NCBI RefSeq assembly: GCF_024979255.1
Contig: NZ_JANLCN010000004.1
Location: 310,001 to 374,000 of the forward strand
Length of the DNA stretch: 64,000 nt
Direction of reading: 5' to 3'
Source: Herbiconiux moechotypicola
GTDB taxonomy: Bacteria; Actinomycetota; Actinomycetes; Actinomycetales; Microbacteriaceae
Part shown: piece by piece, positions 10,195 through 18,714 of the stretch
Layout: each line of letters starts with the position of its first letter
Position numbering within the stretch: the first letter of the stretch is position 1
Translations under genes and position numbers: made by a program
Notes under the pieces: model-generated
What the model was told of the DNA's origin: nothing
Databases searched by the model: none
Seen by the model: only the letters and a program-made list of their open reading frames with translations

Positions 10195-10234
10195 TGTCTG
10201 ACACCTGTCCGATAATTCCCGGTGAACGTAAACT
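10195..10234 (+). promoter_or_regulatory. Promoter of the TetR gene with small palindrome TGTCTGACA
   Basis: TAAACT at 10229-10234 stands exactly six bases before the ATG at 10241, the spacing of a leaderless transcript. Upstream, the odd-length palindrome TGTC-T-GACA (10195-10203) falls near the -35 region and between the two divergent genes, where an autoregulatory TetR operator would be expected. Confidence 0.5.
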
Positions 10235-10240
10235 GGTGCG

Positions 10241-10837
10241 ATGGACTCGCGAGCGCTCCGAAGCCGCACCGCGCTCGTCGACGCGGCCTACCGGCTGGCC
10301 TCCGAGCGCGACATCGACGAGCTCACGGTGACCGACGTCACCGCGGCGGCGGGCATCAGCCGCGACACCTTCTACCGGCATGCGAGCGACCCGGTCGACC
10401 TCGTCGCCACCGCGCTGCACGCCGAGCTCGCCGAGGCGCTCGCCGCCTATCTCGCGATGCCGGCGACCCTGGTGGGAGCGGAGCCCGGCACGAGCGTGTT
10501 CGCCGAGCCGACCCGCGTGTTCGTGCAGCACGTGCGGGCCCACGCCGAGATCTACCGCCGATCCTCGCGCGGCGGCCTCAGCAGCCGCCTGCGGGCCGTG
10601 CTCACCGACGCGGCCGAGGAGGTGCTGTCGGCGCACCTGCGGAGGCACCCCGAGATCGTGCCCGCCTCGCTCGCCCCGCTCGATGAGGTGTCGTTCGCCA
10701 TGACGGTCGCCTACGCGGCCGGCGGCACGGTGGCGGCCACCGAGGCCTGGCTCGTGCACGGCGACCTCGACGACATCGACGGCGCCGTGCGAGTGGTGCT
10801 CGCGACGGCGCCGTCGTGGTGGCTGGGCCTCGGCTGA
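10241..10837 (+). CDS. TetR-family transcriptional regulator
   Basis: 198 residues, normal for the family. The N-terminal helix-turn-helix is clear: RTALVDAAYRLASERD, then LTVTDVTAAAGISRDTFYRH at about residues 28-47. The rest is a helical ligand-binding domain with no recognised ligand. Divergent from the alcohol dehydrogenase, which is its most likely target. Probably leaderless, since TAAACT ends six bases before the ATG and no Shine-Dalgarno fits. Confidence 0.88.
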   Translation: MDSRALRSRTALVDAAYRLASERDIDELTVTDVTAAAGISRDTFYRHASDPVDLVATALHAELAEALAAYLAMPATLVGAEPGTSVFAEPTRVFVQHVRAHAEIYRRSSRGGLSSRLRAVLTDAAEEVLSAHLRRHPEIVPASLAPLDEVSFAMTVAYAAGGTVAATEAWLVHGDLDDIDGAVRVVLATAPSWWLGLG

Positions 10838-10884
10838 GCCGAGTCCGGGTCGAGGTCGAACCCCAGCCCGAGCCGCGGCTCAGC
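10833..10884. terminator. Possible bidirectional terminator between tetR and pckG fragment
   Basis: GCTGAGCC (10833-10840) and GGCTCAGC (10877-10884) are perfect 8-bp complementary arms that overlap the stop codons of both convergent reading frames, with a 36-nt loop. The long loop keeps confidence low. Confidence 0.35.
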
Positions 10885-11492
10885 GGATGTTCGCCCTGAG
10901 GGTCGAGAGCTCGCGCTGCAGTGACGCGGGGATGCGCTCCCCGCCGATCTCGCCGAAGTACCGCTCGATCTCGTCGGCCTCGCGGCTCCAGGCCTCTCGG
11001 TCGACCGAGAGGATGGCCTGCAGGTCTTCGTAGCCGAGGTCGAGCCCGGCCACGTTGAAGTCGCGCACCCGGGGAAGCTTGCCGACGGGGGTGTCGACGG
11101 CCTCGACGTCTCCCTCGATGCGGCGCACGACCCACTCCAGCACCCGCGCGTTCTCCGAGAACCCGGGCCACAGGAACCGGCCGTCCTCGTCTTTGCGGAA
11201 CCAGTTCACCGAGAACACCGGCGGAGCCTCCGCCCCCAGCGCCTCGCCGATCTCGAGCCAGTGCGCGAAGTAGTCCGCGATGTCGTAGCCGCAGAACGGC
11301 AGCATGGCGAACGGGTCGTGGCGCAGCCGGCCGACGGCGCCCTCGGCCGCGGCCGTCGTCTCCGAGGCCATCGTGGCTCCCATGAAGACGCCGTGGTTCC
11401 AGTCCCGGGCCTGCGACACGAGCGGCACCGTGGTGGGCTGGCGCCCGCCGAACAGGATCGCGTCGATCGCGCCGACCTCGGGCGAGTCCCAC
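10880..11492 (-). pseudogene. Truncated phosphoenolpyruvate carboxykinase (C-terminal third only)
   Basis: An open frame of about 204 codons matches the C-terminal third of the intact PEPCK at 15313-17148 (about 85% identical residues, same stop position, ending LSTLRANIR versus LSTLRANVR). Homology runs without frameshift up to [14 protein letters not shown] and stops dead at 11492, inside codons where the intact copy continues. The nucleotide-binding FPSACGKTN part is absent, so it cannot be an active enzyme. It lies in the same orientation as the intact gene, forming a direct repeat around 11493-15312. An internal start at 11428 gives a spurious 182-residue ORF. Confidence 0.9.
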
Positions 11493-11742
11493 GTTCCGTG
11501 CGGTGGTGCGTCGCGAGATCGAGGCGGGCCGCACGAGCGTCGTGGTCGACCTCGGCGCGGTGACCTTCATGGACTCCTCCGGCCTCGGCGCCGTGGTCGG
11601 CTGCCTCAAGACCGCCCGGCAAGCCGGCGGCGACCTGCGCATCGCGGCCCCGAACGAGCAGGTCATGATGATCCTGCGCCTGTCGAACCTCGACCGGGCC
11701 TTCAAAGCCCACGAATCACCGGAGGTGGCCTTCCACGCTTGA
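11493..11742 (+). pseudogene. Truncated STAS-domain anti-sigma factor antagonist
   Basis: C-terminal three quarters of an anti-anti-sigma protein: VVVDLGAVTFMDSSGLGAVV holds the usual phosphoacceptor serine region (DSSG), followed by LKTARQAGGDLRIAAP and NLDRAF. The first roughly 30 residues (the opening beta strands) are missing; homology begins exactly where the pckG fragment ends. A GTG at 11503 could start a 79-residue product, but it has no ribosome site and would lack part of the fold. STAS antagonists work with SpoIIE-type phosphatases; a broken one lies at 14208. Confidence 0.75.
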
Positions 11743-11744
11743 AC

Positions 11745-14132
11745 TCAGACGTCGGGAGGGCCAGGCGTCGGGCGAATCGATGTGATTCGCGGATCATCGA
11801 CGGTGAAACCCAACCAGCGATAGTCGCTGATGACCTCATCGATGGAGCGCTTGCCGCGAGCGTGCACGGCGACCATCCAGGCGGGAACAGGGAGGGTGGG
11901 ATCCAGCCATGGTTGCTGGCCGTCGGCGTCTCTGCTGATCATCCTGAGGTGTCGGGGGCGCACCCGACTGAATTCATGTACAGGCACAGGAAGACGGCGT
12001 AGAGCTGCCTTCTCCGAGACAGAGTCCAGAGGAGGCTCGACGCCCGTAGGTGAGAAGGTGACCCCGTACGTCTTGAACCGTTCACGCGCCTCTGATTCGG
12101 AGTATCCGAGTTCGCGCGCTGCCCGCCGAACGTGAGCCGTTCGGTACGCAACCGCCGCGGAAAGGAACGGCGGCTGGCCGTCGAGGTCTCTGCTCAGCAT
12201 CACGATGTCGTCGTCGGAGGGGAGGTGATCTGGGAAGGTGAGGTCAGGTGTGGCATCGAAGCCCAAGGCATTCAGGATTTCGATCGCCTGAGCGCAGGTG
12301 ATACCTGCAGCGCGTGCCGCGCGAACGATGTGATCCAAGCCCAGCTCTTCTGACGTAGCCGACCACGGGGCAATTCCATTCGTGCCTGCACTTGCGCACA
12401 CGAGTTCCGCAGATGTGAGCATTGCGGTCTCACGATCGAAGCTCTGCGTCTCGATGAATCGTTCTCCAAGCTCCTCGGTGATTCTTGCGATCGGGACGTC
12501 GAGCTCCCATGACGTCCTGATGACGTCGAACACGGCAAGCGGCTTGAACGATCCGTCTGGCCTCCAACGATCCGAGAACGAAAGGGCCGTTCTCACCAGC
12601 TCGGTACTCGGCGGGAGAAGATGCGCATCATCGCGCGTGGGAAGGCAGAGTTGCTTGGCTCGTTCGACGATGTCGGCGAGAGGATAAGCCAGATGGCGCT
12701 CCGCTTCGTAAAGCAACGAGGTACTGGACGACCATCGAAGGGACTCTTTCGGGTTGAGTTTGGGGGACAGCTGATGATGAGAGCTCCCCAGTAGCACAGC
12801 ATCTGACGGTCGTGCGGGCACCACCCGGCGGGTTGGGAGCCGAGTACGCAGCTTCGGGAACTGGCCGGCCAGCTGGAGTCTGGCGAATCGCCAGTCGATG
12901 ACTTCTCCAGGCGCGCCGGACGTCGCGACGCCCTCGTCGCCCGACATGAACCCAGAGATCCGAATGTCGACCGCTGTGCCGTGAATGCTGAGTGTCCTGT
13001 CAGCTCTGCTGGAGGCGGCCTCCACGACGGCGTCTGCCACGCGCGGCATAAGCTCACTCATCGAGCTCAGCCAGGCGGTGTCACCGACGACACTCCAACA
13101 GTGCTCCACCGCTTCCGCTGCAGAGCGCTCCGCCAAGGTGCTGACGACGCTGGTGCGCAGATCGATGATCGAGCGTCGATCAGCCGTGAGGCGCGGGGCA
13201 AGTGGTCCGCGCAAGTTCACAATCACTCCCTTAAACCACTGGCCGACCCAGATACCATCCACCACGACCGCCCCGGGGAATCCCGGCGCAATCCACCACA
13301 ACTCACCGGGAATGGCAACCTGCGCATATGGGGGCGGGGGCGGGGTAGGAGTCGATGCCCGATTGAGTTCATCTGGCAGCCAGAGGTGCTGAGGGCCGCG
13401 GTCGTCGATCGCACTCAAGGTCACGGGGCAGACAACGACGAGTTTGCGGAGCGTTGATACCGCAGACACCTCCGCCGACGGTTTGAGCCAGAGGCGCACA
13501 TGTGTTCCGCAAGACGTCGAAGGCCCGAGATCAACGATGTCGAACTCCTCGGCGGGCCCAGGGATGTGCATCGCGAGAAGATTACCGATCGTTCCGTCGC
13601 TGTTCAGGCGTGCTGTGCGAACAGAGATCTCGCTCGCCACCATAAAGTACGACAGCACTCCGATGCCGAACAGCGAATTCTGCCAGAACTCGACGGGGGG
13701 ATCGGCCGCCGCGAACATCTCGATCTCGCGAGCGCGCTCGTCGAGATCGGAGGCACGCACCCCGGCGTGGCAAAAGGACCCCGCTAGTTCAACGAGTCCC
13801 ATGCCGGCTCCGCGATCGACGCAATCGATGTAAGCGCGCCCGTCGTCCGAAGTCCCCTGGTGGAACTCGATCACGGGGTCCTGCGCAGAACCGATGTCCG
13901 GGGGCACACCCAGAAGCTTTTGGCGAGCTATCAACAGTCGCCATGCGTCGAGGGCATTCTGATACGCCTCGCGCACGGCCAGAGCGGGGTCGCCGTACAG
14001 ACTCTCCCCGATGAGGAACTCGCGAATCCTGCCTTCAGCGAGGTGAAAGCGAAGACCCGAGGCTATGACGGGCCGCGAGGAACCTTCCATCGGCCCTCCG
14101 TCGGCATTAATGAGGTTAGCTCGAGTAAGCAC
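11745..14132 (-). CDS. Large GHKL (Hsp90-type) ATPase with C-terminal helical repeats
   Basis: 795 residues from the GTG at 14132. The Bergerat fold is readable: N-box AVREAYQNALDA (52-63), G1 box DRGAGM (106-111), G2 box FGIGVLSYFM (155-164) and TSCGTHVRLWL (206-216). The C-terminal third holds repeats of about 70-85 residues starting near 568, 640 and 725, two of them opening with LSRDLDGQPPFL and ISRDADGQQPWL, and possibly a fourth near 510. This layout resembles Hsp90-like proteins with winged-helix repeats proposed for bacterial conflict systems; that is inference. GC is near 60% in samples, against about 70% around it, suggesting transfer. TAGACT stands six bases before the GTG; an ATG at 14090 with GGAGGG upstream is the alternative start. 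No partner gene is adjacent. Confidence 0.85.
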   Translation of the reverse strand: MLTRANLINADGGPMEGSSRPVIASGLRFHLAEGRIREFLIGESLYGDPALAVREAYQNALDAWRLLIARQKLLGVPPDIGSAQDPVIEFHQGTSDDGRAYIDCVDRGAGMGLVELAGSFCHAGVRASDLDERAREIEMFAAADPPVEFWQNSLFGIGVLSYFMVASEISVRTARLNSDGTIGNLLAMHIPGPAEEFDIVDLGPSTSCGTHVRLWLKPSAEVSAVSTLRKLVVVCPVTLSAIDDRGPQHLWLPDELNRASTPTPPPPPYAQVAIPGELWWIAPGFPGAVVVDGIWVGQWFKGVIVNLRGPLAPRLTADRRSIIDLRTSVVSTLAERSAAEAVEHCWSVVGDTAWLSSMSELMPRVADAVVEAASSRADRTLSIHGTAVDIRISGFMSGDEGVATSGAPGEVIDWRFARLQLAGQFPKLRTRLPTRRVVPARPSDAVLLGSSHHQLSPKLNPKESLRWSSSTSLLYEAERHLAYPLADIVERAKQLCLPTRDDAHLLPPSTELVRTALSFSDRWRPDGSFKPLAVFDVIRTSWELDVPIARITEELGERFIETQSFDRETAMLTSAELVCASAGTNGIAPWSATSEELGLDHIVRAARAAGITCAQAIEILNALGFDATPDLTFPDHLPSDDDIVMLSRDLDGQPPFLSAAVAYRTAHVRRAARELGYSESEARERFKTYGVTFSPTGVEPPLDSVSEKAALRRLPVPVHEFSRVRPRHLRMISRDADGQQPWLDPTLPVPAWMVAVHARGKRSIDEVISDYRWLGFTVDDPRITSIRPTPGPPDV

Positions 14133-14138
14133 GATGGG

Positions 14139-14144
14139 AGTCTA
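14139..14144 (-). promoter_or_regulatory. -10 element of the GHKL ATPase gene
   Basis: TAGACT on the minus strand, exactly six bases before the GTG at 14132; supports a leaderless start there, or a 42-nt leader to the ATG at 14090. Confidence 0.5.
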
Positions 14145-14207
14145 GCCTTGCAAACGCTGTTGTGCGCGTTCTCGCCAGCGGTACGGACGGCGAGTACGCT
14201 CCGAATC

Positions 14208-15283
14208 ATGCGGAGTGTGCGAGTGGAGCGACCATGCACCGACGCCCACGAAGACGCACGTCTGGAGGCGCTCGCCGCGGTCGGGGTGCTCGGCACGCCG
14301 CCGGAGGAGCGCTTCGACCGCATCACCCGGCTCGCGCAGGAGCTGCTGCAGGCGCCGATGTCGTACCTCAACATGGTCGACCGCGACTCGTACGTGGTGA
14401 AGTCGCCGCAGCCCGAGCCTGGGCCCGCGCCGCGCTACCCGTACGGCACCGCGTTCCGCGAGTACACGGTGCACGGCGACGGTCTCTTCGAGGTTCCGGA
14501 TGCGCGGCACGATCCGCGCTTCAGCGAGACTCCCGCGGTCACCCACTTCGGTGTGGGTTCCTACGCCGGGGTGCCGCTGCGAGTGCCCGGCGCGAGGCCC
14601 TCGGCCGCTGAGCGGAGGGCGAGCTGCGCGAAGGGCCCGACGAGCCCGTCGGCACGGCTGACGCCGCGAGCCGGGCGCACGAGCTGCCGACGGTGCACGC
14701 CGGCTCGGTCGATGCGCTTCGGTGAGGTCAGCGGCGACCTGTACGGCTGGTCGGGCGACGACGAGGCGATCGTGGCGACGCTAGGCGACATGATGGGCAA
14801 GGGCCCCCGCGCCGGCGCTGTCGCCGAGGCACTGCGGTCGGCGCTGCACTCGGCAGCCTCGGGTGCGACCGAGTCCCCGGGTGAAGCACTTCCACGGGCC
14901 TCCCGTGAGCTCGCCCCGCGCTTTGACGAACTGGGCCGCTTCGCCACACTGTTCCACGCGCGCGTCGATGCCCGCACGGGGTGGTGGAGTTCGTCGACGC
15001 GGGCCACGGGCTCACCCTTCACCTGGGCAGGGAGGGCACGACTACACGTCTCACGTCGTATGACATGCCCCTCGGCCTCCAAGCGGAGTCCGACGGCTGG
15101 ACCGTGCAGCAGGTGCACCTCGAGCCGGGTGACGTGCTGCTGTCGGTCACCGACGGGGTGCGCGACGCCTACGACTCCACGCTCGCGAGCCTCGACCGCA
15201 TCGCGGAAGAGCTGCGCGTGCAGCCCGCGGTACCGGCCTTCCTCGACACGATGACCGCGCGCATAGCGATCACCTTCGGCTGA
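14208..15283 (+). pseudogene. Decayed GAF-SpoIIE (PP2C-type) serine phosphatase
   Basis: The N-terminal GAF domain is intact to about 14590 (EALAAVGVLGTPPEERFDRI, PMSYLNMVDRDSYVVKS, HFGVGSYAGVPL). The next 120 bp are unrecognisable, apparently after a deletion, and the phosphatase resumes in the same frame at FGEVSGDLYGW (about 14715), GDMMGKGPRAGAVAEALRS. A one-base loss near 14979 shifts the frame; the end is readable in frame 2 as VEFVDAGHGLTLHLG and LSVTDGVRDAYD. A relic TACGCT promoter sits seven bases before the ATG. Such phosphatases dephosphorylate STAS antagonists, fitting the broken STAS gene at 11493. It converges on pckG. Confidence 0.85.
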
Positions 15284-15312
15284 GACCCGGCCACCTCGGT
15301 CGCAGCCGGTTC

Positions 15313-17148
15313 CTACCGCACGTTGGCGCGGAGGGTGCTGAGCTCGCGGTGCAACTGGTCGGGGATGCGGTCGCTGCCGAGCTCCTCGAAGTAGTGCTCG
15401 ATCTCGTCGGCCTCACGGCTCCACGCGGCGCGGTCGACCGAGAGGATCGACTGCAGCTCCTCGTAGCCGAGGTCGAGTCCGTCGACGTTGAAGTCGCGCA
15501 CCTTGGGGAGCTTGCCGACGGGGGTGTCGACGACCTCCACGTCGCCTTCGATGCGACGGACGATCCACTCGATGACGCGTGAGTTCTCGGAGAACCCGGG
15601 CCACAGGAATTTGCCGTTCTCGTCTTTGCGGAACCAGTTCACCGAGAAGATGGGGGGCGCATCCGTTCCGAGCTTCTCACCGATGGTCAGCCAGTGGCCG
15701 AAGTAGTCGGTGATGTTGTAGCCGCAGAAAGGCAGCATCGCGAACGGGTCGTGACGGAGTCGCCCGACGGCGCCCTCGGCGGCGGCGGTGGTCTCGGAGG
15801 CCATCGTGGCTCCCATGAACACGCCGTGCGACCAGTCGCGGGCCTGCGACACCAGCGGCACCGTCGAGGGCCGGCGGCCGCCGAACAGGATGGCGTCGAT
15901 GACGACACCCTCGGGCGAGTCCCACTCGGAGGCGATCGACGGGCACTGGTCGGCGGTCACCGTGAAGCGCGAGTTCGGGTGCGCGGCCGGTGTGCTCGAC
16001 GACGGGGTCCAGTCGTTGCCCTGCCAGTCGATGAGGTGGCCGGGGGCCTTCGGGGTCAGGCCCTCCCACCACACGTCGCCGTCCTCACGGAGCGCCACGT
16101 TGGTGAAGATGGAATTGCCCCACACCGTGTCGACCGCGGTGGGGTTGGTGGTGATGCCGGTGCCGGGCGCCACGCCGAAGAAGCCGCGCTCGGGGTTGAT
16201 GGCGCGCAGCCTGCCGTCGGGACCGGGGCGCATCCAGGCGATGTCGTCGCCGATGGTCTCCACCTTCCAGCCCGGGATGGAGGGGTTGAGCATCGCGAGG
16301 TTGGTCTTGCCGCAGGCGCTCGGGAAGGCGGCGGCCACGTGGTACACCTTGCCCTCGGGGCTCGTGATCTTGATGATGAGCATGTGCTCGGCGAGCCAGC
16401 CCTCGTCGCGGGCCATGACGCTCGCGATGCGCAGGGCGAAACACTTCTTGCCGAGCAGGGCGTTGCCGCCGTAGCCCGAGCCGAACGACCAGATCTCGCG
16501 GGTCTCGGGGAAGTGCGAGATGTACTTGGTGGGGTTGTGCGGCCACGCCACGTCGGCGTGCCGCACGCCCTCGGCGTCGACGAGGGGGGCGCCCACGGAG
16601 TGCACCGCGGGCACCCAGGGGGTGTCGGGCCCGATGAGGTCGAGTGCGGCGGTGCCCATGCGGGTCATCAGCTGCATGCTGATGACGACGTAGGGCGAGT
16701 CGGTCACCTGCACGCCGAGCTGCGAGATGGGGCCGCCGAGCGGGCCCATCGAGAACGGCACCACGTACATGGTGCGGCCGCGCATGCTGCCGGCGAACAG
16801 GGTGTCGAGCTCCTCGCGCATGCCGAAGGGGTTGCGCCAGTTGTTCGTGGGGCCCGCATCCGACTGCTTCTCGGAGCAGATGAAGGTGCGGTCCTCCACC
16901 CTCGCCACGTCGGCGGGGTCGCTGCGGGCGAGGAAGCTGTTGGGGCGCCATTCGGGGTTGAGCCGGATGAGGGTACCCTGGGCCACCATCATCTTGGTGA
17001 GCTCGTCCCACTCGCGCGTGGAGCCGTCGCACCACACGATCTCGTCGGGCTTGGTGAGCAGGGCGATGTCGCGCACCCACTCGTTCACGGCCGGGTTACG
17101 GCTCGGTCCGTCGACATCGACCAGCGGGCGGCTCTCGAGGATGCTCAT
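15313..17148 (-). CDS. pckG: Phosphoenolpyruvate carboxykinase (GTP)
   Basis: Gluconeogenic enzyme converting oxaloacetate and GTP to phosphoenolpyruvate, CO2 and GDP; cytosolic. Complete at 611 residues, the usual GTP-type length. Marks include the P-loop [13 protein letters not shown] with the reactive cysteine, the metal/nucleotide motif GDDIAWM, and FFGVAPGT. It is the only intact copy in the window; a C-terminal fragment of a diverged copy is at 10880. Divergent from a RamB-like regulator at 17262, which in related actinobacteria governs acetate and gluconeogenic genes, so control by that neighbour is likely but inferred. Confidence 0.97.
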   Translation of the reverse strand: MSILESRPLVDVDGPSRNPAVNEWVRDIALLTKPDEIVWCDGSTREWDELTKMMVAQGTLIRLNPEWRPNSFLARSDPADVARVEDRTFICSEKQSDAGPTNNWRNPFGMREELDTLFAGSMRGRTMYVVPFSMGPLGGPISQLGVQVTDSPYVVISMQLMTRMGTAALDLIGPDTPWVPAVHSVGAPLVDAEGVRHADVAWPHNPTKYISHFPETREIWSFGSGYGGNALLGKKCFALRIASVMARDEGWLAEHMLIIKITSPEGKVYHVAAAFPSACGKTNLAMLNPSIPGWKVETIGDDIAWMRPGPDGRLRAINPERGFFGVAPGTGITTNPTAVDTVWGNSIFTNVALREDGDVWWEGLTPKAPGHLIDWQGNDWTPSSSTPAAHPNSRFTVTADQCPSIASEWDSPEGVVIDAILFGGRRPSTVPLVSQARDWSHGVFMGATMASETTAAAEGAVGRLRHDPFAMLPFCGYNITDYFGHWLTIGEKLGTDAPPIFSVNWFRKDENGKFLWPGFSENSRVIEWIVRRIEGDVEVVDTPVGKLPKVRDFNVDGLDLGYEELQSILSVDRAAWSREADEIEHYFEELGSDRIPDQLHRELSTLRANVR

Positions 17149-17228
17149 GCGGAGTCCTGTCTCTCGTCATCAAGGGGCGGTTCTTCGACTATTCCGCGTG
17201 TGGAGCCTCGATTCCGGATATTGTTCTC

Positions 17229-17250
17229 GTAAAGATTCGACGATCTTTAC
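17229..17250. promoter_or_regulatory. Perfect palindrome at the ramB-like/pckG divergent promoter
   Basis: GTAAAGAT and ATCTTTAC are perfect 8-bp arms around a 6-bp spacer TCGACG. The palindrome ends directly at the AGGAGG ribosome site (17251-17256) of the regulator gene, and a candidate -10 TATTGT (17219-17224) lies just upstream, so a bound protein would cover the transcription start. Probable autoregulatory operator of the adjacent gene. Confidence 0.6.
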
Positions 17251-17261
17251 AGGAGGCGAAG

Positions 17262-18704
17262 ATGCCCGACCCCTCGACCGATCTCATCACCCTCGGCAGG
17301 CGCATCCGGCACCATCGCAAGCTGCGCGAGCTCACCCTCGACCAGCTCGGCGCGCGGGTCGGCGTGGTGGGCAGCCAGCTCTCGCTCATCGAGAACGGGC
17401 GCCGCGAGCCGAAGCTCTCGCTGCTGCAGGCCATCTCGGTCGAGCTCGGGGTCTCGGTGCCCGAGCTGCTGAGCGGTGAGGCTCCGGATGCGCGCACGGC
17501 TCTCGAGATCGAGCTCGCCAAGTCGCAGGCCGGCCCGCTCTACGCCGCGCTCGGGCTTCCGGTGGTGCCGACGAGCCGCAACCTGCCGCTGGAGACCCTC
17601 GAATCGCTCGTGGGCCTCCACCGCGAGCTCACCCGCCGTGCCGGCGAATCGATCGCCACCCCCGAGGAGGCGCGGCGCGCGAACACCGAGAATCGCCTCG
17701 CCATGCGCGCCCTCGACAACTACCTGCCCGACCTCGAGCGGCTCGCCGAGGAGATGCTCGCCTCGGTGGGTCACACCACGGGCGCGCTCACGCATCGCAG
17801 CGTGTCGCTGCTCGCCGAGCGCCTGGGGTTCACCCTCATCTACGTCGACGACCTGCCGCACTCGGCGCGATCGGTGACCGATCTCGCGAACGGGCGCATC
17901 TACCTGCCGCCCGCGTCCATCCCGGGTGGCCACGGGCTCCGCTCGATGGCCCTGCAGGCGGTGGCGCACCGTGTGCTCGGTCACACGCCGCCCCAGAGCT
18001 ACGCCGAGTTCTTGCAGCAGCGGCTCGAGATCAATTACTTCGCCGCCGCCTGCCTCATGCCGCAGACCGCCTCGGTGGCCTTCCTCCAGGCGGCGAAGCA
18101 GCGCAAAGACCTCGCTGTGGAGGACTTCCGCGACGCGTTCGGCGTCACCCACGAGGCGGCGGCGCTCCGGTTGACGAACCTCTCCACCTCGCACCTCGAC
18201 ATGACGGTGCACTTCTTGCGGGTGGGGGAGGACGGCGCTATCTACAAGGCCTACGAGAACGACGGCCTGCCCCTGCCGGTCGACGTGACGGGGGCCGTGG
18301 AGGGGCAGCTGGTGTGCCGCTACTGGGCCGCCCGGGGCGCCCTGGCCCGCACCAACCGCACCACGGAGTTCTACCAGTACACCGACACCCCCGCGGGCAC
18401 CTTCTGGTGCGCCACGCAGACGGGAAAGACGGACGGCGGCTCGTTCTCCATCTCGTTCGGCGTGCCGTTCTCGCAGGCGAAGTGGTTCCGCGGGCGCGAC
18501 ACCGGCATGCGCCAGGTCTCGCGCTGCCCCGACGAGTCGTGCTGCCGCCGGCCCGCCACGGAGCTCGCCGACCGCTGGTCGGAGAACGCCTGGCCGAGCG
18601 CCAAACTGCACGCCCACATCCTCTCGCCCCTGCCCTCGGGCAAGTTCCCGGGCATCGACGACAACGAGGTCTACAGCTTCCTCGAGTCGCACTCGGGCTC
18701 CTGA
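17262..18704 (+). CDS. RamB/PrpR-like (ScfR family) transcriptional regulator
   Basis: 480 residues with the ScfR layout. An N-terminal XRE helix-turn-helix (about 8-68) includes LGRRIRHHRKL and QLSLIENGRREPKLSLLQ. An IrrE-type metallopeptidase-like middle (about 180-290) follows, with FAAACLMPQ. The C-terminal domain carries cysteines in VCRYWAARG, FWCATQTGK and SRCPDESCCRRP. Mycobacterial RamB and PrpR share this layout and sense acyl-CoA; an iron-sulphur cluster is known in PrpR and may be held here by these cysteines. Divergent position to pckG suggests control of gluconeogenesis or short-chain fatty acid use. AGGAGG fixes the ATG start. Confidence 0.88.
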   Translation: MPDPSTDLITLGRRIRHHRKLRELTLDQLGARVGVVGSQLSLIENGRREPKLSLLQAISVELGVSVPELLSGEAPDARTALEIELAKSQAGPLYAALGLPVVPTSRNLPLETLESLVGLHRELTRRAGESIATPEEARRANTENRLAMRALDNYLPDLERLAEEMLASVGHTTGALTHRSVSLLAERLGFTLIYVDDLPHSARSVTDLANGRIYLPPASIPGGHGLRSMALQAVAHRVLGHTPPQSYAEFLQQRLEINYFAAACLMPQTASVAFLQAAKQRKDLAVEDFRDAFGVTHEAAALRLTNLSTSHLDMTVHFLRVGEDGAIYKAYENDGLPLPVDVTGAVEGQLVCRYWAARGALARTNRTTEFYQYTDTPAGTFWCATQTGKTDGGSFSISFGVPFSQAKWFRGRDTGMRQVSRCPDESCCRRPATELADRWSENAWPSAKLHAHILSPLPSGKFPGIDDNEVYSFLESHSGS

Positions 18705-18714
18705 CCCGCGAGGG

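Noticed and set aside
10880-11428. Intact 182-residue gene
   Set aside because: It is only the C-terminal third of PEPCK without the nucleotide-binding part.
11503-11742. Intact small STAS gene starting at GTG 11503
   Set aside because: It lacks the first strands of the domain and a ribosome site, and the homology is cut exactly at the pckG junction.
10880-15312. Prophage or transposon carrying the GHKL gene
   Set aside because: No integrase, transposase, tRNA end or clear terminal inverted repeats; only pckG direct repeats are visible.
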